Positions 36,917 through 45,824 of a stretch of DNA of 64,000 nucleotides are shown piece after piece (the first letter of the stretch is position 1; each line of letters starts with the position of its first letter). The stretch is from the NCBI GenBank assembly GCA_022600195.1, contig JAHZKX010000057.1, forward strand, positions 62,001 through 126,000, read 5' to 3'. The notes under the pieces were generated by a model. That model ran no database searches. It was not told the DNA's origin and saw nothing but the letters and a program-made list of their open reading frames with translations. The position numbers and the translations under genes are program-made. The DNA comes from Planctomycetota bacterium (GTDB taxonomy: Bacteria > Planctomycetota > Planctomycetia > Planctomycetales > Planctomycetaceae).

Positions 36917-38682
36917 TTCTGTTTTTGAGGCAGATCCTGAGAAGCACTTGTTCCTTCTATTAATGTATAACGGTCGCCCGGTCGTAATCCAGACCAGATT
37001 TCTGTTTTCCCTTGAGGCCAGGTTACTTTGACGGAGATGAGCCCCCGATAATTTCCCAGACCGAGTAAAACCCAGCGATCGTCTGCCGACAAATATCCGC
37101 TGCTCCCCCGGCAAAACCGTGTCAATTTTTTCGCACCCGTGGTCACTTCGATTTTCGCACCAATGCCACTTCGATTTGAAATCGATCCAATTAACTTCAA
37201 CGACAGGCTTTGATGGGAACTCTTCAAACGATTTTCTAACAGAACCAGTTTTCCATTCAAATGGCTCACCGCAAGATCTGCCAATCCATCCCGATTCCAA
37301 TCAGCGACAGCGGAGCCTCTTCCCACCTGCTTCTCCTGAAAAAACGTCCCTGCATTTTCTGAAACATCGTTAAACCGTACTCCACGATGATTCAGAAACA
37401 GCTGTGGTTCCTGTTCATAGGGCTCATTTTTTCCCAGTTGAGCCAGTCGATCATGAACATGGCCATTCGTCACAAACAGGTCTTGCCAGCCATCATTATT
37501 ACAATCCAGAAATGAAGCCCCAAAACCCAATCGCACTCGACTTGCTGTCGCGAGCCCTGTCTCATCTGTGACGTCGAGAAAAAAGAGAGAACCTTCATTA
37601 CGATAGAGTGTATTCGTTTCGCCAAAATAATTTGTGACAAACAGATCCAGCAATCCATCACCATTATAATCTGCCCCGGCAATACCCATACCTGCTTCGC
37701 GGTCTCCGGAACGATTGAAGGCCACGCCAGCGATGAGGGCCTGATCGGTAAATACACCTCGACCGTCATTAATCCACAACTGGTTCGCAACTGAATCGTT
37801 GGCAACATAAATATCCATGTCTCCATCATGATCAAAATCCGTGGCAAAAACGCCCAACCCCTGTCTGGCAGTTTCACTGAATAATCCCGATTTTTTTGAG
37901 ACATTCAGAAACGAACCGTTTCCCAGATTCTGATAAATCACATCATATTGCCCAGGCACATATCGGGGATGACAAATGAAGTACACATGCTTTCCATCAA
38001 ATTTGCGACTACAAATCGGATAGTTTTGCCGGTCAATTTTCAGATAGTTCACCACATACAGATCCAGCAGGCCATCGCCATTCAAGTCCGCCCAGGTGCA
38101 ACTCGCACCATATCCGGGATTATCAACGTGTGCTGATTGTGTGATTTCCGAAAATGTGCCATCACCATTGTTGCAATAGAAAAGGTTTCTGCCGAACTGA
38201 CTGACATACAAATCATCAAATCCATCGTGATTATAATCTCCGACAGCAATCCCCATGGAATAACCTACTGAGATCAATCCTGCGAGCGCGGTCACATCCT
38301 GAAATTGACCGTGATTCCGGTTCTGATACAAACGGTTCGACAAATCCAACTCAACGTCAACACGATTGTTTTCGCGAACGGTGTTCCATGCTTCCCCCTG
38401 ACCACAATACAAATCGGGAAAACCATCGTTATCGTAATCGATCCAGCCCACTCCCGAACCCATCATCAAATGCAGGTGACGCTTCAAAGTCAAAGGAGAC
38501 TGATGCTGAAACTCTACCTGAGATCCAACTCTGATATCCTGAAAAAGGACCTCAGACTGTTTTTCCTCAGCAGAAATGAAAGAAGCACTCAGAAGCAGTG
38601 TCAGACAACTGAAACAAATCACAACGGGTGAGAGTATCTTCCACAAACAGGCTGAGTCTCTGTTAGAATGGAAATGGTTCAT
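36913..38682 (-). CDS. CRTAC1/ASPIC_UnbV exported protein with FG-GAP repeats
   Basis: The 589-residue product has a signal peptide (about residues 1-38) and a series of FG-GAP/VCBS-like repeats that form a beta-propeller. Calcium-type loops such as DYDNDGFPDLY, DYNHDGFDDLY, DLNGDGLLDLY, DFDHDGDMDIY, DYNGDGLLDLF and DCNNDGWQDLF recur. The C-terminal about 90 residues hold the ASPIC/UnbV module with IGAKIEV and the VTWPQGKTEIW end. It should be an extracytoplasmic binding or adhesion protein. It overlaps both neighbours: 20 bp at its start with the creatininase gene end and 4 bp at its stop with the TPR gene. Confidence 0.9.
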   Translation of the reverse strand: MNHFHSNRDSACLWKILSPVVICFSCLTLLLSASFISAEEKQSEVLFQDIRVGSQVEFQHQSPLTLKRHLHLMMGSGVGWIDYDNDGFPDLYCGQGEAWNTVRENNRVDVELDLSNRLYQNRNHGQFQDVTALAGLISVGYSMGIAVGDYNHDGFDDLYVSQFGRNLFYCNNGDGTFSEITQSAHVDNPGYGASCTWADLNGDGLLDLYVVNYLKIDRQNYPICSRKFDGKHVYFICHPRYVPGQYDVIYQNLGNGSFLNVSKKSGLFSETARQGLGVFATDFDHDGDMDIYVANDSVANQLWINDGRGVFTDQALIAGVAFNRSGDREAGMGIAGADYNGDGLLDLFVTNYFGETNTLYRNEGSLFFLDVTDETGLATASRVRLGFGASFLDCNNDGWQDLFVTNGHVHDRLAQLGKNEPYEQEPQLFLNHRGVRFNDVSENAGTFFQEKQVGRGSAVADWNRDGLADLAVSHLNGKLVLLENRLKSSHQSLSLKLIGSISNRSGIGAKIEVTTGAKKLTRFCRGSSGYLSADDRWVLLGLGNYRGLISVKVTWPQGKTEIWSGLRPGDRYTLIEGTSASQDLPQKQK

Positions 38683-39466
38683 CCAGGTTAGCCTCTGAAA
38701 GTTCGACCAGGAATTGTGATAACCGCTCCACCAGAATCTGCATCAACTTCTCCCCCTTTTCAGCGGTTGCCTGATGCGGATTACCCGATCCCGAATTAGT
38801 AGTCAATAAATGCCAGGGCCGCGTAATACTGACCCAACCTTCATTTACCGCAGAAAATCGCGTCGCATTCGTCTCTCCCGCATCGGCATTCAAGGCCCCT
38901 GTTTCTGCATCACGTGAAACAAGGTGTGGAAAGTAAGCCAGAGCCAGTGAGGTTTCCATTTCGCCAGCATGATCATCCGGGTTCTCGAAAATTTCCGGTT
39001 TCACATCCGCCGATGTCCCTCGAAACCAGTCCGCCAGGAAAATTTGAACGGGCGTCGAACCATGTAACTCGCGCAATAAGGGTTTAAAATCATTACCGCC
39101 ATGACTGTTGAGTATCAACAGTTTGTGAACACCATGATTGGCCAATGAATCCACAAGGTCGGCGATGATTTGCCCCAAAGTAGAAGGATTCACATTCATC
39201 GACAGTGGAAATGCAGACTGATTGGTTTCCGTCCCGTAAGGAATCGGAGGCAGCATCACCACTTTTGCCCCCCGTTGATGAGCGGCTTCACAGACGCGGG
39301 AACCGATCGCGTCTGCCTCATAAGTATCTGTTCCGTAAGGCAAATGCAGGTTATGTGGTTCGGTCGCCCCCATCGGTAGTACGGCTACCTGATACGGATT
39401 CTCTTTCACATATGCATAATTAGTCTCAGATAATATCCAGGGACGCATCGCAGGTTCAGACGCCAC
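38663..39466 (-). CDS. Creatininase family amidohydrolase
   Basis: The 267-residue product starts at GTG with GGAG 8 bases ahead. It has the family motifs that bind the two metals: the Glu-His-Asp cluster in GATEPHNLHLPYGTDTYEAD, the NSHGGND segment in the middle and the DDHAGEMETS segment. Known relatives open the ring of creatinine or hydrolyse formamides in cofactor and riboflavin-like pathways, so the natural substrate is open. It is the first gene of a three-gene operon with the CRTAC1 and TPR genes, though no direct biochemical link to them is apparent. Confidence 0.9.
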   Translation of the reverse strand: MASEPAMRPWILSETNYAYVKENPYQVAVLPMGATEPHNLHLPYGTDTYEADAIGSRVCEAAHQRGAKVVMLPPIPYGTETNQSAFPLSMNVNPSTLGQIIADLVDSLANHGVHKLLILNSHGGNDFKPLLRELHGSTPVQIFLADWFRGTSADVKPEIFENPDDHAGEMETSLALAYFPHLVSRDAETGALNADAGETNATRFSAVNEGWVSITRPWHLLTTNSGSGNPHQATAEKGEKLMQILVERLSQFLVELSEANLDEPFPF

Positions 39467-39668
39467 TTATATTTCTCCTTACTCTTGATTTCGATCAACA
39501 AATTAATGGAACAGGGCTTTCATTCTAGCAGAATTGTGCTCTCTCCTCATTCCATGTTAGCTCGATATTTTAATTATATACATTCTTCCCCTGTGTTTCT
39601 CTGTACTGTTATCTTCTTGTAGTGTAATTTGTAACAGAGAATTATTTCACCTGAAGGAGTCATTCAAT

Positions 39669-40622
39669 ATGGCAAACTGGTACGTAAAACGCGGCACCCA
39701 AACTGCGGGCCCCTTAACTCTCGAGCGTTTAAAAGAACTCGCTGCACAAGGCAAAATTCAGAACACCGACCAGGTCCGCAAAGGTGAGGAGGGCTCGTTT
39801 CAACAAGCTGGCCAGATTCCAGGACTGATTCCTGTAAGAGATTCCGAAACCTGGGACGAATTCGAAGTAAATACTCAGCCACAGACCCAAACGACTACAC
39901 CGAAAAAAAATAATACGGCCCTCATTGTCATCCTCGCGATTTTCGCGGGAGGTGGCTTGCTGATTATTCCCATTTTGCTCGCATTGATTTTACCAGCCGT
40001 GCAACAGGCCCGCGAAGCGGCCCGCCGCTCGATTTCGAAAAATAATTTAAAGCAAATCGGTCTGGCAATGCATAACTACCATGAGACTCATCGCGTGTTT
40101 CCACCGGGTGGCATCGAAACCACTGAGGGAAAGCCATACCATAGTTGGCAAACGATGATTCTCCCCTTTGTAGAACAAGCACCACTCTATAATCGGATTG
40201 ATTTTGATCACCCATGGACTGATCCAGCCAATCAGAGTTTGTTCCAACAGGAAATCCCACAATACTTAAATCCTGCGATAGAAGAAAAAGTTTCACCGGA
40301 AGGCTTAGGGCTTTCGCATTACGTCGGAAACAAGCTCTTGCTGAAGACCAATGGTAGAACTCAAATCCGGAACATTCTTGACGGCACATCAAACACCATC
40401 ATGGCGGTTGAAACAGGTGATAACTTCAAATCCTGGGGTGACCCGACCAACATTGAAGATCCAACCGCTCTCATCGGAGGCGGTAAGAAAACCTCTTTCA
40501 GAGGCGGAAACCATATCCTGCTAAGCGATGGCAGCGTGCGTTTCATTTCGGAAAACATTGACCCAGCGGTGTTAAAAGCATTGAGCACACCTGCCGGGGG
40601 TGAAGTCGTTGGAGATTTTTAA
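39669..40622 (+). CDS. GYF_2 plus DUF1559 membrane protein, copy 1
   Basis: The 317-residue product starts with a GYF_2 domain (about residues 1-55; [17 protein letters not shown], then VRKGEEGSF), a Pro/Thr-rich linker, and a membrane helix (about 81-107; [22 protein letters not shown]). Then comes the planctomycete DUF1559 signature ([36 protein letters not shown]) and ends with [18 protein letters not shown], the HX9DG-type end. In standard DUF1559 proteins this segment follows a type IV pilin-like leader; here a GYF_2 domain replaces it. Ribosome site GGAG. Role unknown, likely envelope or surface structure. Confidence 0.9.
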   Translation: MANWYVKRGTQTAGPLTLERLKELAAQGKIQNTDQVRKGEEGSFQQAGQIPGLIPVRDSETWDEFEVNTQPQTQTTTPKKNNTALIVILAIFAGGGLLIIPILLALILPAVQQAREAARRSISKNNLKQIGLAMHNYHETHRVFPPGGIETTEGKPYHSWQTMILPFVEQAPLYNRIDFDHPWTDPANQSLFQQEIPQYLNPAIEEKVSPEGLGLSHYVGNKLLLKTNGRTQIRNILDGTSNTIMAVETGDNFKSWGDPTNIEDPTALIGGGKKTSFRGGNHILLSDGSVRFISENIDPAVLKALSTPAGGEVVGDF

Positions 40623-40771
40623 TTTTGATACGATGTAAAGTGAATTTCAACCAGGAGACGTCACCACAAGCCCTAGTGTTTCTCAATAATTAGATTCTGG
40701 CGTAACAACCCTCACAAATTATTCTTGATACAGTTCTAAAGTCAAGCACTTGGTATCTTAAGGAAATACTC

Positions 40772-41725
40772 ATGGCAAACTGGTATGTAAAACGCGGCAC
40801 TCAAACAGCGGGCCCCTTAACTCTCGAGCGTTTAAAAGAACTCGCTGCACAAGGCAAAATTCAGAACACCGACCAGGTCCGCAAAGGTGAGGAGGGCCCG
40901 TTTCAACAGGCTGGCCAGATTCCAGGACTGATTCCCGAAAAAGATTCCGAAGCCTGGGACGAATTTGAAGTAAATACACAGTCACAGTCCCAAACAACGG
41001 CACCGAAAAAAAGTAATACGACCCTCATTGTCATCCTCGCGATTTTCGCGGGAGGTGGCTTGCTGATCATTCCCATTTTGATCGCGTTACTTTTGCCAGC
41101 CGTACAACAGGCACGCGATGCGGCCCGCCGTTCGGTATCGAAAAATAATTTGAAACAGATCGGCTTGGCGATGCACAACTATCATGATACCTATCTCGTG
41201 TTTCCTCCTGGTGGCACCGAAACCACTGAGGGCAAGCCCTACCATAGCTGGCAGACTTATATCATCCCCTTTATGGAACAGGGACGACTCTATAATCAGA
41301 TTGATTTTGATCAACCATGGACTGATCCAGCCAACCAGAGTCTGTTCCAGCAAGAAATCCCGCAATACATAAATCCCGCAATTGAAGAAAAAGTTTCACC
41401 GGAAGGATTAGGGCTTTCGCATTACGTCGGAAATAAGCTCTTGCTGAAGACCAATGGAAACATGGGAATCCGTAACATATTAGATGGCACTGCGAATACC
41501 ATCATGGCAATCGAAACAGGTCAAAACTTCAAACCCTGGGGTGACCCAACCAATATCGCAGAACCAGCCGCGATCATGGGTCCTGGTAACAAGACTTCTT
41601 TCAGAGGAGGCAATCAAGTCTTAATGAGTGATGGGGCAGTGCGTTTCATTTCGGAAAATATTGACCCAGCCGTGTTAAAAGCGTTAAGCACACCTGATAG
41701 GGGTGAAGTGATTGGAGAGTTCTGA
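40772..41725 (+). CDS. GYF_2 plus DUF1559 membrane protein, copy 2
   Basis: The 317-residue product is colinear with the preceding gene, with the same domain order and a closely matching sequence. A tract of 90 bases (40808-40897 against 39705-39794) is identical even at silent positions. Differences are concentrated in the linker and the second half of the DUF1559 domain. The ATG is preceded by AAGGAAA. It lies 149 bp after copy 1 with no terminator seen, so one transcript is likely. The stop overlaps the open frame of copy 3 but not its likely start. Confidence 0.9.
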   Translation: MANWYVKRGTQTAGPLTLERLKELAAQGKIQNTDQVRKGEEGPFQQAGQIPGLIPEKDSEAWDEFEVNTQSQSQTTAPKKSNTTLIVILAIFAGGGLLIIPILIALLLPAVQQARDAARRSVSKNNLKQIGLAMHNYHDTYLVFPPGGTETTEGKPYHSWQTYIIPFMEQGRLYNQIDFDQPWTDPANQSLFQQEIPQYINPAIEEKVSPEGLGLSHYVGNKLLLKTNGNMGIRNILDGTANTIMAIETGQNFKPWGDPTNIAEPAAIMGPGNKTSFRGGNQVLMSDGAVRFISENIDPAVLKALSTPDRGEVIGEF

Positions 41726-41777
41726 CAACGGACTTTTCAAATTAGAATTGGGTTTCACAGGACACAAGGGGTTTTTC

Positions 41778-42680
41778 ATGTCCCATTGGTATTATAAGCA
41801 TGAAAACGAAATCAGAGGTCCGTTTTCTCTGCAGCATATGCAAAATTTAATATCACAGGGTGAGATCTCAGCAGACGATCTTGTTAGAAAAGGCACAAAA
41901 GGAGAGTTCACTCCCGCGTGTGAGATCCCTCAATTAATCATTAAGACAGAAAACCAGCTATATCAGTTTCCGCACAAGAAAAAATCGCATCCGCTTTTAA
42001 TACTCGGAATTATCTGCATTTTTCTTTTCATCACGATTCAAATAGCAATTCAGATTTACCCTTTCAGGACTTCTGGACGTCCTCGTTCTGCGACTCGAAA
42101 CAATCTCAAACAGATCGGTTTGGCACTGCATAATTATCACGAACAGCATGGCACATTCCCTCCCGGTGCAATCATTTCAGTCAGTGGAAAACCGTATCAT
42201 AGTTGGCTGACGTTGATTCTTCCCTTTTTAGAGCAGTCAGCACTCCATCAGAAAGTTGACTTTAACAAACCCTGGAACGATCCTTTCAATCAAAAACTGT
42301 TTCGTCAGGAAGTCTCTTTCTTTCTCAAACCGAGTATCACTGACAAGTATTCTCCTAAAGGCTATGCATTGTCCCATTATGTCGGCAATGAACTCGTGTT
42401 GAAGCAAAACAAGGGCATCCGTTTGCAAGACATCAAAGATGGCGCCTCAAACACGATTGTCGCTGTAGAAATTGGCGAACAATTTAAGCCTTGGGGAGAT
42501 CCGGCTAATATTGCAAATCCAGTGAATATTATTGGTGTAGGCAAGAAATCACCCGCCACCGGTGGCAATCATGTCTTGCTGAGCGATGGTAGTGTGCGTT
42601 TTTTCTCAGAAGATGTCGATCCGGCGATCTTGAAAGCATTGAGTACACCGGGAGGCGGAGAAATTGTCGGAGACTTTTAG
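41778..42680 (+). CDS. GYF_2 plus DUF1559 membrane protein, copy 3 (diverged)
   Basis: The ATG at 41778, after AAGGGG, gives 300 residues; the frame is open back to 41712, which would overlap copy 2. The GYF_2 start reads SHWYYKHENEIRGPFSLQ, the membrane helix is near residues 73-93, and the DUF1559 core reads [24 protein letters not shown], ending [18 protein letters not shown]. The [13 protein letters not shown] helix after the membrane segment is replaced by a shorter basic stretch. It is clearly older or faster-evolving than copies 1 and 2. Its stop overlaps by 4 bp the end of the convergent nucleosidase gene. Confidence 0.88.
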   Translation: MSHWYYKHENEIRGPFSLQHMQNLISQGEISADDLVRKGTKGEFTPACEIPQLIIKTENQLYQFPHKKKSHPLLILGIICIFLFITIQIAIQIYPFRTSGRPRSATRNNLKQIGLALHNYHEQHGTFPPGAIISVSGKPYHSWLTLILPFLEQSALHQKVDFNKPWNDPFNQKLFRQEVSFFLKPSITDKYSPKGYALSHYVGNELVLKQNKGIRLQDIKDGASNTIVAVEIGEQFKPWGDPANIANPVNIIGVGKKSPATGGNHVLLSDGSVRFFSEDVDPAILKALSTPGGGEIVGDF

Positions 42681-43435
42681 TGCCGGGCTTCATAAAGTTG
42701 TACGACAACCCCGTCCAGAAAGCTGGCAAGTCGCGTTGCCGCACGTGAAGCATCGCCGCGCATTTTCCACATCTCTTTGATGCTTTCCGGCCGTTTGAAG
42801 ACGGCTCCCAATGCGGCCCCGGCCCTGACGGCTCCCGTTTCTCCCAGAATCGACATAACTTCGGAAGGTAAATCAACAGAGCAATCGTCGCTGATCACGC
42901 GAATCGCCATGAAGCCTTTCTTCTCGGCCTCGCAGACTTGTGCTACCGCCAGACTTTCGAGATCCACTGCCAATGCATCATGCTGTTCAGCCAGGCGTAA
43001 TTTTTCTTCAACCGTGCGGACAATCTGATCGGTATTGATGACCCGTCCGACATAAAGCCCCTGTTCCCGGTCTTCCGGGAAATGCACATCATTTTTCAGT
43101 TCCTGGCCATGCAGATCGCAAACTGAAGTCGCAACGACGATGTCACCGATTTTCATGCCCGTCTGCAGTGCACCTGAAAAACCCACCGATAAAATCCAGG
43201 GGGGCGAATGTGCGTCGATTAGAGCTTGTGTCGCTGCACGGGCGCGGGCGAAACCGACTCCCGTCTGTACGACTGCGACTTTGATCCGATCCAGAAAACC
43301 GCCTCGAAAGACATACGAACCGCCGGTATATTTTTTGACGTGCTCACAACGATCAAGAAACGGCTGGATCTCCATAGGCAGAGCACAGACCAGCCCTATA
43401 TCCGCATGCGATTTATCGAGTTCGGATTGATTCAA
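42677..43435 (-). CDS. Nucleosidase / nucleoside phosphorylase family protein (MTA/SAH nucleosidase-like)
   Basis: The 252-residue product has the PNP/UDP phosphorylase fold. Features are [13 protein letters not shown] at the start, [21 protein letters not shown] in the phosphate or purine site, [10 protein letters not shown] for the ribose site, and VISDDC with the catalytic Asp. It resembles 5'-methylthioadenosine/S-adenosylhomocysteine nucleosidases and the related hopanoid-associated and futalosine hydrolases; the DLES in place of EMEG makes the exact substrate uncertain. Its ATG overlaps the serC stop (ATGA), so it is translated with serC. Confidence 0.82.
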   Translation of the reverse strand: MNQSELDKSHADIGLVCALPMEIQPFLDRCEHVKKYTGGSYVFRGGFLDRIKVAVVQTGVGFARARAATQALIDAHSPPWILSVGFSGALQTGMKIGDIVVATSVCDLHGQELKNDVHFPEDREQGLYVGRVINTDQIVRTVEEKLRLAEQHDALAVDLESLAVAQVCEAEKKGFMAIRVISDDCSVDLPSEVMSILGETGAVRAGAALGAVFKRPESIKEMWKMRGDASRAATRLASFLDGVVVQLYEARH

Positions 43436-44517
43436 GAAGCATGTTCCTTTTCAAACTGACTCATCATGTCGATTAACTTATCAATACCAGCCTCTGGAAA
43501 GGCATTATAAATACTCGCTCGCATACCGCCTACACTGCGATGTCCTTTTAAGCCATCCAGCCCGGCAGCGGTCGCTTGTGCGATGAACTGCGCATCCAGA
43601 TCAGCATCGCCGGTCACAAAGGTCACGTTCATCAGAGAACGGTCCTGTTTCGCAGCCGTCGGTTTAAAGAGCTGACTCGAATCAAGATAATCATATATCT
43701 TACCCGCTTTCGCCTGATTTTTCTGCCCCATGGCCGCTAATCCACCCTGATCTTTCAACCATTGCAGAACGCGTCCCAGTACATAAATCCCAAAAGTCGG
43801 CGGCGTATTGAACATTGAACCCGCTTCAGAATGTGTGCGGTATTGCAGCATAGTGGGAATGTCAGATGGGCCCTGCTCTATCAAATCATCGCGAATAATG
43901 ACGACCGCCATGCCACTGGGCCCCAGATTTTTCTGAGCACCAGCGTAAACAATTCCGTACTTTGAGATGTCGATGGGGCGAGAGAAAATATCGCTACTCG
44001 CATCGCAAATCAAAGGGACTCCCGCAGGAACTGTTGGCTCAGTCGCGAACTCGGTACCATAAATCGTATTGTTCGAGGTAAAATGCACATACGCGGGTTG
44101 CTCACTTAGTGTGACTTCCTCCGGAATATAGGAGAAATTTTTGTCTTCGCTGTTACAGGCAATATTCACGTTTCCAAATTTTTTAGCTTCTTTGACGGCT
44201 TTTTTCGACCAGGAACCGGTCACCAGATAGTCGGCGGTCTGATCTTTGGAAAGAAAATTTGTAGGGATCATGTAAAATTGAGTGGAAGCTCCACCCTGCA
44301 AAAACAGGATTTTATAATTATCCGGTACCGAAGCAATTTCCCGGCAGAGTGCTTCAGCCTGCTCGTAAACGGCGATGAAGGCTTTACTCCGGTGAGAATG
44401 CTCAAGAACACCAATTCCCGTGTCTCCCAGTGAAATCAGATCCTGTTGTGCCTGTTCCAGTACAGAAAGTGGTAGTGCAGCGGGTCCCGCAGAAAAGTTG
44501 TAAATTCTTTCTCTCAT
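43432..44517 (-). CDS. serC: Phosphoserine aminotransferase
   Basis: SerC converts 3-phosphohydroxypyruvate to phosphoserine with PLP, in serine synthesis and in the pyridoxine route. The ATG at 44517 gives 361 residues, the usual length; a longer frame to 44622 is not needed. Motifs are [11 protein letters not shown] at the start, [38 protein letters not shown] and the PLP Lys in [17 protein letters not shown]. The end holds [15 protein letters not shown]. It shares a 4-bp overlap with the following nucleosidase gene, so the two proteins are probably made together. Confidence 0.96.
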   Translation of the reverse strand: MRERIYNFSAGPAALPLSVLEQAQQDLISLGDTGIGVLEHSHRSKAFIAVYEQAEALCREIASVPDNYKILFLQGGASTQFYMIPTNFLSKDQTADYLVTGSWSKKAVKEAKKFGNVNIACNSEDKNFSYIPEEVTLSEQPAYVHFTSNNTIYGTEFATEPTVPAGVPLICDASSDIFSRPIDISKYGIVYAGAQKNLGPSGMAVVIIRDDLIEQGPSDIPTMLQYRTHSEAGSMFNTPPTFGIYVLGRVLQWLKDQGGLAAMGQKNQAKAGKIYDYLDSSQLFKPTAAKQDRSLMNVTFVTGDADLDAQFIAQATAAGLDGLKGHRSVGGMRASIYNAFPEAGIDKLIDMMSQFEKEHAS

Positions 44518-44780
44518 TTTAGATATCTCAACATCATTTGCAGGTTGAAAAAAAATTCCAACCCTGTGTAACCTGTTTGTGTCTCTATTAAAGACATCCG
44601 TAAACCTCTTGGAACGATCCAAGCGGATATTGGCAACCGTTCGCTTGTTTTGCCATTCAGCATCGATATTATGGAGTCTGCTTTTCTCCGTGAATGGAGC
44701 AGAGCGAAATTATCCAGAATTCCCAAGAATAGTAATGTTTTCCGGCAAGTGATTGCCCTGTTTGATTGATCTGTTAATTA

Positions 44781-45797
44781 ATGCCTAGTTCTCCAAATCC
44801 ACTTTCCAGAGGTCCTCGCGTCCAGTCGTTTCAGCCTCCTCAGGGTGACCTGACAATCCTGGCTGGCTCTGGAAATCCCCTGCTTGCGCAAGCCATCGCC
44901 GATGACCTGGGCATCCGTTTGACACCGTGCGAAGCGCACCAGTTCAGCGAAGGTAACATATTTGTCAGAATTAAAGAAAATGTGCGTGGTCGCGATGTCT
45001 ACCTGATCCAGGGTGTGCATTATCCGGTGAACGATAATTTTGTCGAACTCATGTTTTGGATCGACGCCTTAAAACGTGCCAGTGCACAACAGGTAACGGC
45101 GGTGATTCCCTTTTTCAGCTATGCGAAGGGAGACAAGAAAGACGAGCCCCGCGTCTCGATCCGGGCACGTGTCTGTGCAGATGCCATCGAAGTAGCGGGC
45201 GCCGATCGTGTATTGACGATGGATTTACACAGCCCTCAGATTCAGGGATTTTTCAGTGTTCCCGTTGATCATCTTTATGGTCGGCATGTTATCAGCGAAC
45301 ACATTCAGAAAATGAACATTGAAAATCTAGTCGTCTGCAGCCCTGATGTGGGATTTGCCAAGGAAGCATCTGATTTCGCAAAACTTCTGGGAACGCCAGT
45401 TGTAATCGGAAACAAAGCTCGAAAAGATCATTCAGAAACCGTGGAAGTGTTGGAAGTGATTGGTGAGGTAAAGGGCAAAAATGTAATCCTGGTTGATGAC
45501 TTCACGATCACGGGCCGAACGTTAATCAGCATGGCAGAGACCCTGAAAAAGCGAGGGGCAAATGATATTTATGCGGCTGTCACGCATGGCGTTTTATCAA
45601 AGGGTGCAGCAGAGCGAATTGGCAATAGTCCGCTGAAGAAAATGTTTATGACCAACACGATTGAAACTCTGGCAGACCCCTTGCCTGAGAATCTGGAAGT
45701 CATTTCAGTTGCCCATTCATTTGCTTCCGCGATCCGGTCCATTCATGACCGTACCAGCGTCAGTACATTGTTTCCGGAAAAGAGAACGAATAAATAA
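44781..45797 (+). CDS. prs: Ribose-phosphate pyrophosphokinase
   Basis: Prs makes PRPP from ribose-5-phosphate and ATP. The 338-residue product has the two-domain PRT fold: GSGNPLLAQAIADDLGI near residue 28, the flexible loop with SYAKGDKKDEPR, MDLHSPQIQGFF, CSPDVGFAKEA and the PRPP loop VDDFTITGRT. The last differs from the usual DDMIDTAGT, but the two acidic residues and the Thr-Gly core remain. N-terminal addition of about 25 residues (a Pro/Ser-rich start) precedes the standard fold. mutS follows after 27 bp. Confidence 0.93.
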   Translation: MPSSPNPLSRGPRVQSFQPPQGDLTILAGSGNPLLAQAIADDLGIRLTPCEAHQFSEGNIFVRIKENVRGRDVYLIQGVHYPVNDNFVELMFWIDALKRASAQQVTAVIPFFSYAKGDKKDEPRVSIRARVCADAIEVAGADRVLTMDLHSPQIQGFFSVPVDHLYGRHVISEHIQKMNIENLVVCSPDVGFAKEASDFAKLLGTPVVIGNKARKDHSETVEVLEVIGEVKGKNVILVDDFTITGRTLISMAETLKKRGANDIYAAVTHGVLSKGAAERIGNSPLKKMFMTNTIETLADPLPENLEVISVAHSFASAIRSIHDRTSVSTLFPEKRTNK

Positions 45798-45824
45798 CCA
45801 ACCGTCAAAGAAAACTTAGGACGC

